A stretch of DNA of 64,000 nucleotides, from contig WAEK01000025.1 of the NCBI GenBank assembly GCA_011634665.1, positions 124,001-188,000 on the forward strand, written 5' to 3'. The translations under genes were made by a program, and so were the position numbers. How positions within the stretch are numbered: position 1 is the stretch's first letter; each line of letters begins with the position of its first letter. This document shows, piece after piece, positions 33,071 through 43,516 of the stretch. Source of the stretch: Mortierella sp. BCC40632. Taxonomy: Eukaryota; Mortierellomycota; Mortierellomycetes; Mortierellales; Mortierellaceae. The notes under the pieces are model-generated. The model saw only the letters and a list, made by a program, of their open reading frames with translations, had not been told where the DNA came from and did no database searches.

Positions 33071-35402
33071 TTAGCCGGCGTCCATTGTCAACACTTTTTT
33101 CCAGCTTCCTAGCCGCTCCATCACATTCAGCTTAGTCTTTCCCTGCACATACTTCAGAACCGTTTCATCCGCCTCTCTGTACGCCTCTCTGAGGTCGGGC
33201 TTCGGCCGCTGTGGACTGTTCAAGTCTGAGAAATCACCGTGGCTAGGTTGGTGTCTCCCATCACCATTGCGTCTCCCGGCGCGTTTGCTCACCGCAGTGA
33301 TTCCTTTCGTCTTTTCCCAGCCCACTGTGGCTGTACACCTCTGTCCCCAGATCTGCGTGCGTCCAAATTCCTCAATGGCTTCGATAAATCGAGTCGCCAT
33401 ATCCTTCGCTATCGGTCTTGTCGTCCTGTGCATTCTCTTCCAGCTTGTTATCATCACTTCAGGTACCATTCCCTGATACGCCTCCATGATTGTGCGTTGT
33501 GGCTCTGCATTCCTCCTGTGTCTCGATCTCTGTTCAAACTCCCTGGGTCTGATCTCTTCAACTCCTTCAAAGATCCCCTTCACTCTTCTCCGTGAACATT
33601 GGTTTTTTCCTCTTGGGTGAACCACCGTTCCTCCTAGCGTCCCTCGCTTCCTCCAACCACACCTTGCACTCTCTCTTCCACTTCCTCTTTCCACTCTCCT
33701 TCACGGCCTTCACCGCCTCTCGCCACCCTTCCTCCTGCTCCTCCTTTGTGGCCCTGCATTCCCAGATGTGCTCCATCGTCTCGGTTTCCTCCTCGCAGAC
33801 CCTGCACGTGTCGGTATCATACAGGTCTGGGTGTCGCTTCTTCATCTCGCTCAGTGTCGGAAGCATCCCGTGCAGCTTCTTCAACCTGTGCGATCGCCTC
33901 TGGCAGTCCCCTTCACTCGTGTAGGAACTCCTCGGTGCGTTCCTCTCGTGAATGATCTCCAGTGTCGCGCTCCACTCGATTGCTTTCCACTCGGAGATGT
34001 ATCGCCTCGTCCTGTTCTGTCTGACCCAGTGCTGGTGGGCCCTCGCTGCCGACTGTAGCTTCAAGACTTGTCGAACATCGTCCTCCACTGCGTGATCCAT
34101 GAAACTAGCCCTGCACCCATATCCATCCTTAACCAGCTTTGGAAGCTCCCATGGGATCCTAGCCGTCCGGTGTGCCTTGGACGCTAAGCGGTCTGCTGCT
34201 TCGTTACCTGGATTTCCTGAGTGGCCTTTTACCCACTCTACCTCAATCTTTCCACCTTGGTCGCAGTAGGACTGGTGCACCCATGTCCACCATTCAGCAT
34301 ACGTCGCTCTCTGCTTCATCCTCCTCGTGGCGTCCACTCTTCCCTTCACCAGCTTCTCAAACCCCTGGACCACAGCATCGTTGTCGAGCCTGATTGTTAC
34401 TTCCTTCCCTCGCGGGCTGCACATGATTGCTGCAAGAAGTCCAAGCAACTCGGCCTTAGTCGATGATGCATATCCCTCGACCGTCCCTGCAATAACCTCC
34501 TCGTACCCTAAACCGCTTTTCACGACCACTCCAAAAGTCATCTTGGCTTGCTCGGTGGCATAGTGTTTTAGCGATCCATCTGTATACAACTCCAGGCATA
34601 CTTCATCCTTGAGTTGCTCTCTCCACCGGCTGATGTTGTTTGTGGCCTCCTCGTTCAGCTGCAAGATTTCGGGTCGGTCAAGCCCTTGCTCCCCACTCCT
34701 CGGCATTCCAAATGACGACATGCGGCTTTTTTGCAAACGCTTCATCGCCTTCTTTGCGGACTCTGTTGTCTTTCCGAAGGCTGTTGAAGTCCTGGAGGGC
34801 TGCAAGCCTGTAAAGCAAGGGCCTTCTTCGCCTCTTGGCCGTCCCTTTCGCCTGCCTCTTCCTCTGGCTCCTCCGTCTGAGGATGGGTCTCTCACGCTCC
34901 CTCTTCTCTCTCTCTTCACGCTCCCTTTTCTCTCTTTTTCCTCATCTTCCTTCTTCTTTCTTCTTCTCTTTCCCCATTCCTTTCTCCAATCTTTTTTCCA
35001 GCACCTCAAACTCGACCTCACGATTCTCTTTCTGGATCCACTTGTTTCCCTCCTCATTGGCATCCCTCTCATCCCCATTCCTCCTTCCTCATTCTTCTTT
35101 GTTCATGGGTCTCCACCATTCTTTTTGGTGTTAGCCCTGTTTTGCATTGAAAAAACTCTTGGTTGGTCCATCTCCTCCATCTCTCTCACCTCTTCATCTT
35201 CGCCCTCATCGTCGCTTTCCTCTTCTTCCCCTTCTTCCTCTGTGGTGTATGACGCGTCCGTTTCGATATTGTCCAGCAGTGTCTCCACCTTCTCCTCTTG
35301 CTTCTCCACCCACCTCTCTCGTGTTTGCCTCTGCTCCTCCACACCACACACATGGGCCTGCACCCTCTGGAACCATGGAGGCATCACTTTCCTCTTTCCC
35401 AT
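33071..35402 (-). pseudogene. Retroelement RNase H plus zinc-knuckle protein
   Basis: Minus strand. The N-terminus (from ATG 35402) is acidic (EEEGEEEESDDEGEDEE). After a frame change near 35080 a basic linker leads to a complete RNase H domain: LYTDGSLKH, STKAELLGLLAA, IRLDNDAVV and WVKGHSGNPGNEAADRLA give the D-E-D-H/D active site. A zf-RVT-like CRVCEEE...HIWEC follows, as in the C-terminal part of LINEs. No reverse transcriptase is present upstream, where the Fanzor ends instead. A second frame change near 33590 leads to a basic tail ending about 33071. It could be a 5'-truncated LINE or an RT-less RNase H gene. Confidence 0.75.
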
Positions 35403-35419
35403 TTGGTATCTCTCTCTAA

Positions 35420-38400
35420 CTAGCCTAGTTTGCCCTGCGTACCGCAGGGATCCCCCATTGCATCTCTAACTGATGTTGGAGGCATAGTAAGTTGGGCTAT
35501 CTCCTGTGAATATGAACAGGTATGTTTGGTGGGACGGATTGTCCTTGTAAATGGCTCCAGTGTATGTCTCTCCAGTGAGAGTAGAGTCGACCCTCCTGCT
35601 ATCGCAATACAAACGGCTGCGTTCACATCCCGGGACTTGATCGTATGTCCTCGCTGGACTGACCCGCACTGGCTGTTCGTACACTTCATTGCTCCATTCA
35701 CCTGAACCATCTTCTCCTTGCCATCCACAATCCGACGCGACCGTGCCTTCCTCAATCTGACCAAAACACTCGGCACACGTCTGGCTCGTCCTGAATTCAT
35801 CAGTAAGTCCAACCACTCCGTACCGCATATGCTGCTCTCTCATCTTTCCTCCTCCCCGTCTAGCGTGCCCTCCAATTCTGCTTCCCTACTCCCGTTCCTC
35901 CCGACCCCACCAGCATCACTGGGATGAGTGATGGACCATTCTTTGCGACACCGAGCCAGGTGCTGGTAGTTACCCCAGGTACACGCTATATGGTGCCGTT
36001 GGCAACCACCACACCGTCGCATCTGACGGGGATACCTCTAGAACATTAAAAGAAGAAGACTCAGTAAAAATAAAAAAAAAAAAAAAAAAGGACATTTTGT
36101 TCTGCTCAACTGTACCTGATGGGCTCTCTGACCCAAACGTTTCCAATGCGTGATTCTTCACATACTCCCTCTCTGCTGCCGCCACCTTCCCCACACCCTT
36201 CTTGTGCGAAGTCGCTGGTTGTGCAGATCCTTCAACCTTGCCTTGGATTTCTCAAATCCCTTCAATGCTTTGCGTGACTCTCGATGCAGCTCATGCGCCC
36301 TGTCAATCTCCTCCATCGTCTGTGCTGTCTTCAAAAACTTGTTCCTTGTCTGAGAGCTTCTCCAGTGCTTCGCGTACATCACTATTCTCCGGTCTCTTAA
36401 GTCGCATCTCTCGCCTCTTGGCTACCCGTCGCATCCCTGAAGCTTCATTGAGCTGAGGTGCCGTGATCTTGAATGGACGACTCTGGGGTGTCCATTGTTC
36501 TCTAGAGGCAGTTGCCTCCTCCTGATGACTCCTCATCCGGAGGTGGTGGCCATGGCTCAGGATTAGAGCTCCCAAAGGTTTCCTCCGCATCCTCTTCTGT
36601 GCCTATTCATCATTAAAAAATACTATTAGATGCGCTGAGCTTGACAGATGACCGACATTATTCCTTACATCTTGCCCATTCAACTTACCATAAAAGTACA
36701 GCATATCGGTTGATATGCGTCTTGATCTCGCCCAGGGTCTGTGCACATGTTACACTCATCGTTCGAATCCCTGGATCTGTCCCTGCAAAGACAATTCTGT
36801 CCTCTGGCAACTTGGAAATATCGAGCCGCCTCGTTGAATCCTCGACTGTAAAATCCTTCACAGTAGGTGTGGTGTACTCCACCGCCTTTGAGCCATCCTT
36901 GCTCTTTGGGGTCTTTGCTGTAACTACCCTGCGGAGCCCATTCCAGTAACTCCTCTCTTTCCGCAGGCGTCGCAACTGACTCTCCTGTGGCTGTACAGTT
37001 GCTCGAAGAGCTCGCACCTTTCTCCTTGCTTCTTGAAGAACGCGATATGTCTTTTTTTGCTCACTCCCTCTTCCGTCCTCTACACTCTGAATATTGCCCT
37101 CATTCGTGTCTACGCCCCTGATGCCTTCCTTGTTTGCCTTCTCATTCTCTTTTCTGACTGCTGTGCGGTGGTTCTTGGCTGTCAGGCTTTTGATCCGTCT
37201 CGAGCACCTTGAGTTCCTTTCGGCCTCGCTTGATTCTACTCTCAAGGTCTTTGATATTGCTCTCTACTCTCTTGATCTCTTCAGCAATTGTTTCCACTTC
37301 CATCTTTTGATACTCTATCTCTTTGGTCCAGTCCATAGTATCAGTCCTGACTTTGGCCTTGACCCGCCTCTCGTAGTGGCTGAACAACGGGCGACCTCCA
37401 CGCTCGGCTCCCTGTGGAATCACTTCACCCAAAATCCGGACTGTGTACCTATCGACGAACATCATTCTGTCCGCAAATCTGAGGCCATGCTTGCGACACA
37501 GCCTTTGAACTTTCTCCAAGTCGAAGAATGCCCCAAAGACTGCGTCCTTGTGATGTGGGACTCTTTCTCCGGCTATTAGAGGAGTGCCTTCAGAGTTCTT
37601 GATATCAAAGTGGCCTGGCGTCTTGGCACACAACACCTCGTATAACCCCTTCGCTCCAAGAATCAATGCATGACTGGAAGAAGGTGATATCTGCGGTGAC
37701 AAAAGCCGAGTGTGCTGAGGATACCCAGCCGCTCTTTTGAATTGCGTTGGCAATGATGGCCATAGGTGCAAGCAAAGTAGCGTGGGCCAGGGGCGCCCTC
37801 GTTCCACTTTTGGGGGGTCTCGTCTCTCGGCTAACTCGACGTTTTGCAACATAGGGTCGAAGTGCGTTGGCCAGCTTGGCTACAACACTGCATTGCTCCT
37901 CGGTGATATCCATTCCGCCGTGTGCTGACTTTCTGACCCAGTTGTTGTCGATTTCCTTCTCGATTCGGGGTGACTCTAGGAGCATACGAAGAAGTCTCCT
38001 CAAAGACAATATGATCGCTCTTGTTGGCTCTTTAGCGGGAGAATCCCCTAATTCGTTTTCTAGTTCTTCCTCCATCTCATCGAGATCCCAGTCGTCGAAA
38101 TCAGACCCTTCGAGATTGTCAGAGTCCTGATCTTTGACAGTTCTCCTTTTGGGTCACACCATTGTCCTTGTTGTTCACCTCAACCACCGGCTCTTTGACA
38201 AAATCTTCCTCCGGTTCTTTAATGTCCCAATCGTCAAAATCAATCCCTTCAAGGTCGTCCGTATTCAGGTCTTCGACGGCTCTCCTTAGGGCTTGAATAC
38301 TGGATTCACCGCCCGCCTCGACTGTCGGCTCTTTGACAGGGTCACCCTCCAGTTGGCTAAAATCCCAGTCATCAAAATTGACCCCTCCGAAATTGTCCGT

Positions 38401-40634
38401 ATCCAGATGTTCGAGTCGGACATCCAGTGGTTCAAAACATTCCGCCCCAGCGGTTTGGGCTGTGTACTTGTGAGCCAGGATGTATTCAATCCTGTGCAGG
38501 ACCGATTGAATCCGTTGCCCATCTCCGGTTGGGTCTTTGTCAAGAGCACGGTTGAGATCATCGCAGAGCACCAGGATTGTCCGTTTCCATCTACTCTTGC
38601 CTACAGTTGCATTCTTGGGATGACTTTTCTTTCTCGTGGCCTGACGACTTGAGTTTTTTTCTCTCTCTGCTTTCGCTCTCTCTCTGGAGCCAGATGGAGC
38701 CGCAATAGAAGCAAGAGAGTGTGATCGAGAAGCTTGTCATACATCTGGCCTCCCCAAAGGTTCTCGATGTTTGTAGCCATTTGCTTCAAGTGCTCACTAA
38801 CAGTACTTGAACGGCCTCCAACATCTACTGAAAACTTGCTTTTGCCCGATGCGAGGTTACCGACCACACTGCTCCAGACCTGTCGCCTGGCTTTGTTCGC
38901 TGCGTTAACTCCTTGAGCTCCGAAGAACCAAGAATACATGAACAGGAGAAAGCTATACGACATTAGAGTTGTCGTGTCGCTCTTTCTCTCGGCTTCCAGG
39001 TGCTCTGGCAAAAGGTCAGGAAGGGCCGCAACTGGGGAGCAAGGACAGGACAGTCTTGTCCCGAAACTCGAATCCTGCCGGAAAGGCCGACTGGATGTCA
39101 AAGGCCATCTTGGTAGATGGATTGATGTAGTGAGTCCCTGATGCGAGCTAAAAAAAAAAAAAAAAAAAAGAGGTGATATTCATTTGTCAGTAATAAAAAA
39201 AATAATAAAATAAAAAAAAAATAAAATAAAAAATAAAAATGCAGAGCCATTACCTCATGAACCGCCTTCGTAGCCAGCACCGAGATTTCCTCACAAACCA
39301 CCGTCATAGCCTCTTGACTTTTCTCTAGGAGAATTCGGATTCTCTCTTTGTCCTCTGTACAAAGATCAGGCCGAAGAACTTGCTGAAGTGTGGCTGTGCA
39401 GGATCGGAGCTGTCTCTGATCGGGTCCAGTCTCTTCCTCCATCTCGTAATCACCATCGCTGCCACCATCATCGCCATCACCGTTTCTTCCGCTTCCTCTC
39501 CTACTACTACTACCTCTTCTTCCTCCTCCTCCACTTGTTCTAGCTGCCGCATCGACTTTATCGTTCGAGTCGGCGCGACCCTTCCCTTTTAGACAGCTTT
39601 TTGGTCTTGGCCTCTTCTTCTGCCTCCCATAGTGACTGAAAGTTTGCTTCGAGGTAGCTGTTCCATTGGTTGACGGTGCCGTCCTTCCCCATTTTTTGTC
39701 CATAGTAGTCCTAGAAAGATCTCGGGCGGCCACGTTGGAGGCTCTTATGGTATCGAAGGCGGACTTTTTGATGCATAGAGGAAGTCTCTTTGTTGCAATA
39801 AGAGACTGGTAGGCTTCCCCTTTGTCTTTGCCCTTTAAGATGCTTCCTTTAATGCGGTTTGCTATGTAGTCATGCCTGCACAGTATCAAGTGGAGAAGCC
39901 ATTAGATACACCATGCTTTATGAGGCTATTTCTGCTATCGAGTACTTGAAAAGTACATGTTTAAACATTTACCTTGCTTTTTTGAAGGCTTCCTGGATAT
40001 CAGCGTCCGCAGGATCGTCTAACTTCCGTTTTTTAAAACCGCTATAGGTTCTTGGGCCTGTGCGGTAGACCGCCGGGGAGTAGCGGCTATGGTATGGCTG
40101 GGCTGGAGGTTCTCCTGGGGTATGTTGTTGGACCGAGTAGTTCTTGGACATTCTCAGTGCCAGATATTGCTTGGTCCCAAGGTAAGAGTCAACGTGGTGA
40201 AGGATGCCGATTGAAACTGTTGCTCCTTCGCTCCTGAACACCTTTGTCTTCTTCCGGGTGGAGAAAATAAAAATATTAATTTGCAGTTCCGAAGATAGCA
40301 AACGGAGATGTAGGTTACTGTGGGGCGGGATGTCAACTCTGCTGGACTCGATTAAAAGGGTAAATAGCGGTGGTCGAGGAGCCGTATCTGAGAGCATCCG
40401 TATTATGGCCGTCGTTACTGGCACCACAGATTCATTAAGTGGCGTCATGTCTACCACAATCCCCTGTCGACAAAGAGCCTCTATTGTCTGTGGCAGATTC
40501 TCTCTATAGCATTGGCCAATGGTTGCGGCTTCCTCCAACCTGGGCGTGAGAGCTGGATCGTGCTTCTGAAGTAAGCTCCTCCAGACTCGCAGGAGCCCTG
40601 CATCGTGGCTAGTCTCTCCAAGGGAATAGTTCAT
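35420..40634 (-). pseudogene. Fanzor1 (eukaryotic TnpB relative), frameshifted
   Basis: Fanzors are RNA-guided DNA nucleases related to IS605 TnpB. Minus-strand gene. Exons from 40634 (HVDSYLGTKQYLALRMSK) and 39889 (RHDYIANRIKGSILKGKDK), joined by a phase-matched intron, lead through a poly-T intron (39150-39253) into NPSTKMAFDIQSAFPAGFEF. Then come three acidic FDDWD repeats (38.05-38.42 kb), FGAFFDLEKVQRLCRKHGL, a coiled Lys/Arg/Glu stretch, RuvC-I FAGTDPGIRTMSVTC (Asp near 36777), ITAPQLNEASGMRR, a RuvC-II-like VMLVGSGGTGVG where I expect an acid, TDEFRTSQTCAEC, CTNSQC and RuvC-III SRDVNAAVC (Asp near 35629). At least five one-base frame changes (near 39025, 38650, 38150, 35880, 35750). 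Upstream exon limits uncertain. Confidence 0.8.
35433..35449 (-). ncRNA. Hairpin at Fanzor1 3' end (candidate guide-RNA scaffold)
   Basis: CCCTGCG (35433-35439) and CGCAGGG (35443-35449) form a perfect 7-bp stem with a 3-nt loop. It overlaps the last codons before the minus-strand stop at 35420. In OMEGA/Fanzor loci the guide RNA usually derives from the gene's 3' end. The placement fits, but no transcript evidence exists and short hairpins arise by chance. Confidence 0.3.
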
Positions 40635-40639
40635 TACTG

Positions 40640-41179
40640 ACGCCTACAGAACAAAGGGATATGGTGCGTATTTAGCGAGGTGTCAAGTAGAGTCTTTGGG
40701 AGGCCATTTTTTATGCTTTCTTTATTCTCCATCTTACCATGAGATAATAAATAGCGGGGAGAGAGAGTGTGTGTGTAGGTAATAGTAGTGTAGTAGTAGT
40801 AGTAGTAGTAATGGTGGTGGTGGGCAGGTGATGGTAGCAGTAAAGACACGAAAAAGAAATTTTCTGGGTCAAATCAGTGTTGGTTCGGAGGACGGTGCAT
40901 GGCCGTGGTTGAAAGGTTAGTTAGAAGAAGAAGAAGAAGAAGAAAAAAAAAAAAAAAAAAAGGAAGCTCCCAAGTTTGGCTCAATCCAATCCAGTGTGCC
41001 GAGAGTGAGAGGTAAGAATGACTCAACGGTTCCGCTCAGGCCATTGCTTGAGGTCGTAGAAAGAATACAGCTGGTCATGCTTACACTGGCACTATCTTGG
41101 CAAAGTACCAATGGAGGTTTAAAACCGTTACCAATTTGATCCACTCAGGCCTTTTCTGAGAAGAGGTCCGTGCTAGACG
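40640..41179. other. Spacer between Fanzor1 5' end and minisatellite
   Basis: Contains (GTA)n and (GAA)n microsatellites (40780-40812, 40922-40945) and an A18 run. A possible one-codon first exon of the Fanzor (ATG followed by GTAAGA on the minus strand near 40737, acceptor near 40648) would join in frame to the ATG at 40634. This is only suggestive. Confidence 0.3.
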
Positions 41180-41412
41180 TGAAAAATTTAGTCTCTCAAA
41201 TCCTTCTCTCCCTCCAATCCTACTCTCCCTCCAATTTAGTCTCTCAAATCCTACTCTCTCGAATCCTACTCTCTCGAATCCTACTCTCTCGAATCCTACT
41301 CTCTCTAATCCTACTCTCTCGAATCCTACTCTCTCGAATCCTACTCTCTCAAATCCTACTCTCTCGAATCCTACTCTCTCGAATCCTACTCTCTCGAATC
41401 CTACTCTATCGA
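41180..41412. repeat. 15-bp minisatellite, about 13 copies
   Basis: Tandem CTCTCGAATCCTACT units (41222-41412) with a few variants (CTCTAATC, CTCAAATC), preceded by related CTCCAATC units. On the minus strand it is open and would encode repeated VGFER pentapeptides. The frame lacks a clear gene context, so I regard it as non-coding. Confidence 0.85.
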
Positions 41413-41578
41413 ACCACATACACGCACTCTCATATCCCTCTCTCATTTTTTTATTGACAAACAACACACTCTACTCATAGAATGAGAGGCCTATTGATAA
41501 AAAGAAAGAGACGCACATGCTCTGTTGGATATTTTTCATTAGACCGGGTGGCTATCTTGAGAAAATGAGACATAGCGC

Positions 41579-42574
41579 CTACGCCAATGTGCATTGCCTC
41601 ATGAGGGCTACAACAGCCTCGATTTGTTTGTTGCGGTAAGGGGGGATAAGAAGAAAGATTGCAGCCAAGAAGGCCAAAAGGAAGAGGTGACCTCGTGTCT
41701 TCAGAGTGGCCTTTGATAGACTGTATTTTGCTACCAGGAGCAGGTACTTTTGCTGGATCACCTTGCGGTCAATGCGTCGGTCATCGGCGTGTCTCTTTTT
41801 CCACTCTGCCTTGAACCTTGATCTCAGGTTGATCAGATGCTGGACAACTGCTTGTCGCTTGCCTTTGGAGCCACAGTGGCAGTTGCAGATGGCCATGAAC
41901 CGGCCATGGCCACCAACGCTACACCACACCAATGTGTTTGCAAAAGCCGCTATCGTCTGTTCTCTCATCTGAGAGTCATGGATGTCGATGTCGCAAAAGA
42001 TTTCGTGTCCTTCCATAAGGATGAGGTCAAGGGGATTTTCGCCTTCGATGTTATCGTGAAAGCGGAGCCAGTTCAGAGTGGTAGAGTATTTGAGGCGGCG
42101 CTGTAGGATGGTGGTTGATGGCTGATATGCAACAGACCTCTGGTTCTCTTCTGGGGCAGGGTCATTCGAGTCAATAGACTCTAGTATGATAGTCTGTGTC
42201 GGCTGGTGTTCTTGTCGGTTGTCATTCTCGACTTCCATATTCCCTTCAGCCAACCTGGCTTTGAGCCGTTCTATCGCACTGGCAACGGAGGGCGAATAGG
42301 ACAGAGACTTGGCTGCTTGACTATCTAAGGCATAGATGGAGGGGTTACGGAGACTGGTGAGAGACGGCATCATCATCGCTCTGGCTCCGGTGTCCATGCC
42401 GTGGTCAATATCTTCGATAGGGGTGCCGTAAACAATGAGATCCTGTGCTTGTTCCGGGGTCGAGGAGTCTTCAGTCACATCGATCTCGTTTTCAGAGTTA
42501 CTGCCAAAGGCTACTTTCATGGCTTGATCACTAAGGAGCCTTTTTGCGGTGTCGGTTGGAAATTGGGTAACCAT
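41579..42574 (-). CDS. Unrecognised 331-residue protein
   Basis: Single open frame from ATG 42574. N-terminal third acidic and Ser/Thr-rich (SENEIDVTEDSSTPEQ). The middle has a folded-looking segment (WLRFHDNIEGENPLDLILMEGHEIFCDIDIH in part) and a Cys/His cluster (WCSVGG, ICNCHCGSKGK). Next is a basic helix (LRSRFKAEWKKRHADDRRIDRK) and near the C-terminus a hydrophobic segment (HLFLLAFLAAIFLLIPPY). I cannot assign a family. It lies between the Fanzor1 and the Crypton, divergent from the latter with a ~0.94-kb spacer, so it may belong to a composite mobile element. Confidence 0.55.
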   Translation of the reverse strand: MVTQFPTDTAKRLLSDQAMKVAFGSNSENEIDVTEDSSTPEQAQDLIVYGTPIEDIDHGMDTGARAMMMPSLTSLRNPSIYALDSQAAKSLSYSPSVASAIERLKARLAEGNMEVENDNRQEHQPTQTIILESIDSNDPAPEENQRSVAYQPSTTILQRRLKYSTTLNWLRFHDNIEGENPLDLILMEGHEIFCDIDIHDSQMREQTIAAFANTLVWCSVGGHGRFMAICNCHCGSKGKRQAVVQHLINLRSRFKAEWKKRHADDRRIDRKVIQQKYLLLVAKYSLSKATLKTRGHLFLLAFLAAIFLLIPPYRNKQIEAVVALMRQCTLA

Positions 42575-43516
42575 TTTCTCTTTCTGGGAGGGAGGAGGGA
42601 GTAAAATTTTTTTCTAGTCACTGGAGGTATTTAAGGCCGGCCCGCACAGGCCTTCTGATAGTTAAAGTGGATGGTGCTAAGGCATTGGATTAGATACCCT
42701 GAACGGTCAAGAAAGCATGCCGATGGATAGAAATCCAAGGCGAAGTAGAAGCGAAACGCGGGTATGGGTTCCTTGATCCTTCTGAGTAATCGATTAGAGA
42801 TGTCTGAGAGAACCCGACTACTCGGTGAAAGGAGCCCCTCTTGGGTCTGCGATACCTTTTTGGGATGTATAAAGATTAAAAAGGTCTACCCCACATGGAG
42901 TGAGAAAATGATTATGATTGCAGCCGCTATTACAAATGTTCAGTCACCACCACCACCACTATTCACATTGCAATTGCAAGGTTTGCTAAAGTACCCTTCA
43001 GGATGGAAAAGAATAGAAGAAAGTTTCTTATTCCGGTCAATGGCCAATGACCGGTACTCCGATCTTATACCTTCTCACAGCACTCCGATCTTATGCCTTC
43101 TCATAGCGCCTTCTCATAGCGCCTTCTCATAGCGCCTTCTCATAGCGCCTTCTCATAGCACTCCGATCGTATGCCTTCTCGTAGCACGCACGTAGCACAT
43201 TACACGCAGGACACCTACGGCCGAATAAAGAAGGGCATGTTGTAGCAGACAGCAGAACAGGTAGCAAAGAAGGGCAGGTAACAGCAGAGCAAACCAGAAA
43301 AGGAAAAGGGGGGATTTTCTATCAGGTGACGCGAAACTCAGATATTTCTTTAGTATTTGTTAGATGATTAGCGTCGCTGATTGGCCACTACTCTCACAAG
43401 CGAGAGGACTGTGCTTTCAGCACCCCTTTCCACCTTTTCACTCATGCTGCTTGTCTCTCTTTTTCTTCCCTCACAGCTCCCCACCTACTCCTCCCACCCT
43501 TGACGCACTCCTCCAT
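42575..43516. other. Divergent intergenic region
   Basis: Shared upstream region of the 331-residue gene (minus) and the Crypton (plus). It contains the 13-bp repeat listed separately. No gene or clear promoter motif is seen. Confidence 0.35.
43058..43165. repeat. 13-bp tandem repeat
   Basis: Units of CTTCTCATAGCGC repeated about five times, bordered by CACTCCGATCTTATGC variants. Lies in the spacer upstream of the Crypton gene. Confidence 0.75.

Noticed and set aside
33239..33595. Plus-strand frame opposite the retroelement tail
   Set aside because: Shadow of the minus-strand coding sequence; no motifs.
34609..35469. 286-residue plus-strand Ser/Leu/Phe-rich frame
   Set aside because: Antisense shadow of the acidic/basic RNase H retroelement protein on the minus strand.
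41081..41467. VGFER-repeat protein
   Set aside because: Open only because the 15-bp minisatellite is a multiple of three; no unique sequence or promoter supports it.
42685..42700. GGATTAGATACCC, resembling a conserved small-subunit rRNA motif
   Set aside because: A 13-nt match with no flanking rRNA similarity; probably chance.
41170..43165. Short direct repeats as a CRISPR array
   Set aside because: The 13- and 15-bp units are contiguous without spacers and this is a eukaryotic genome.
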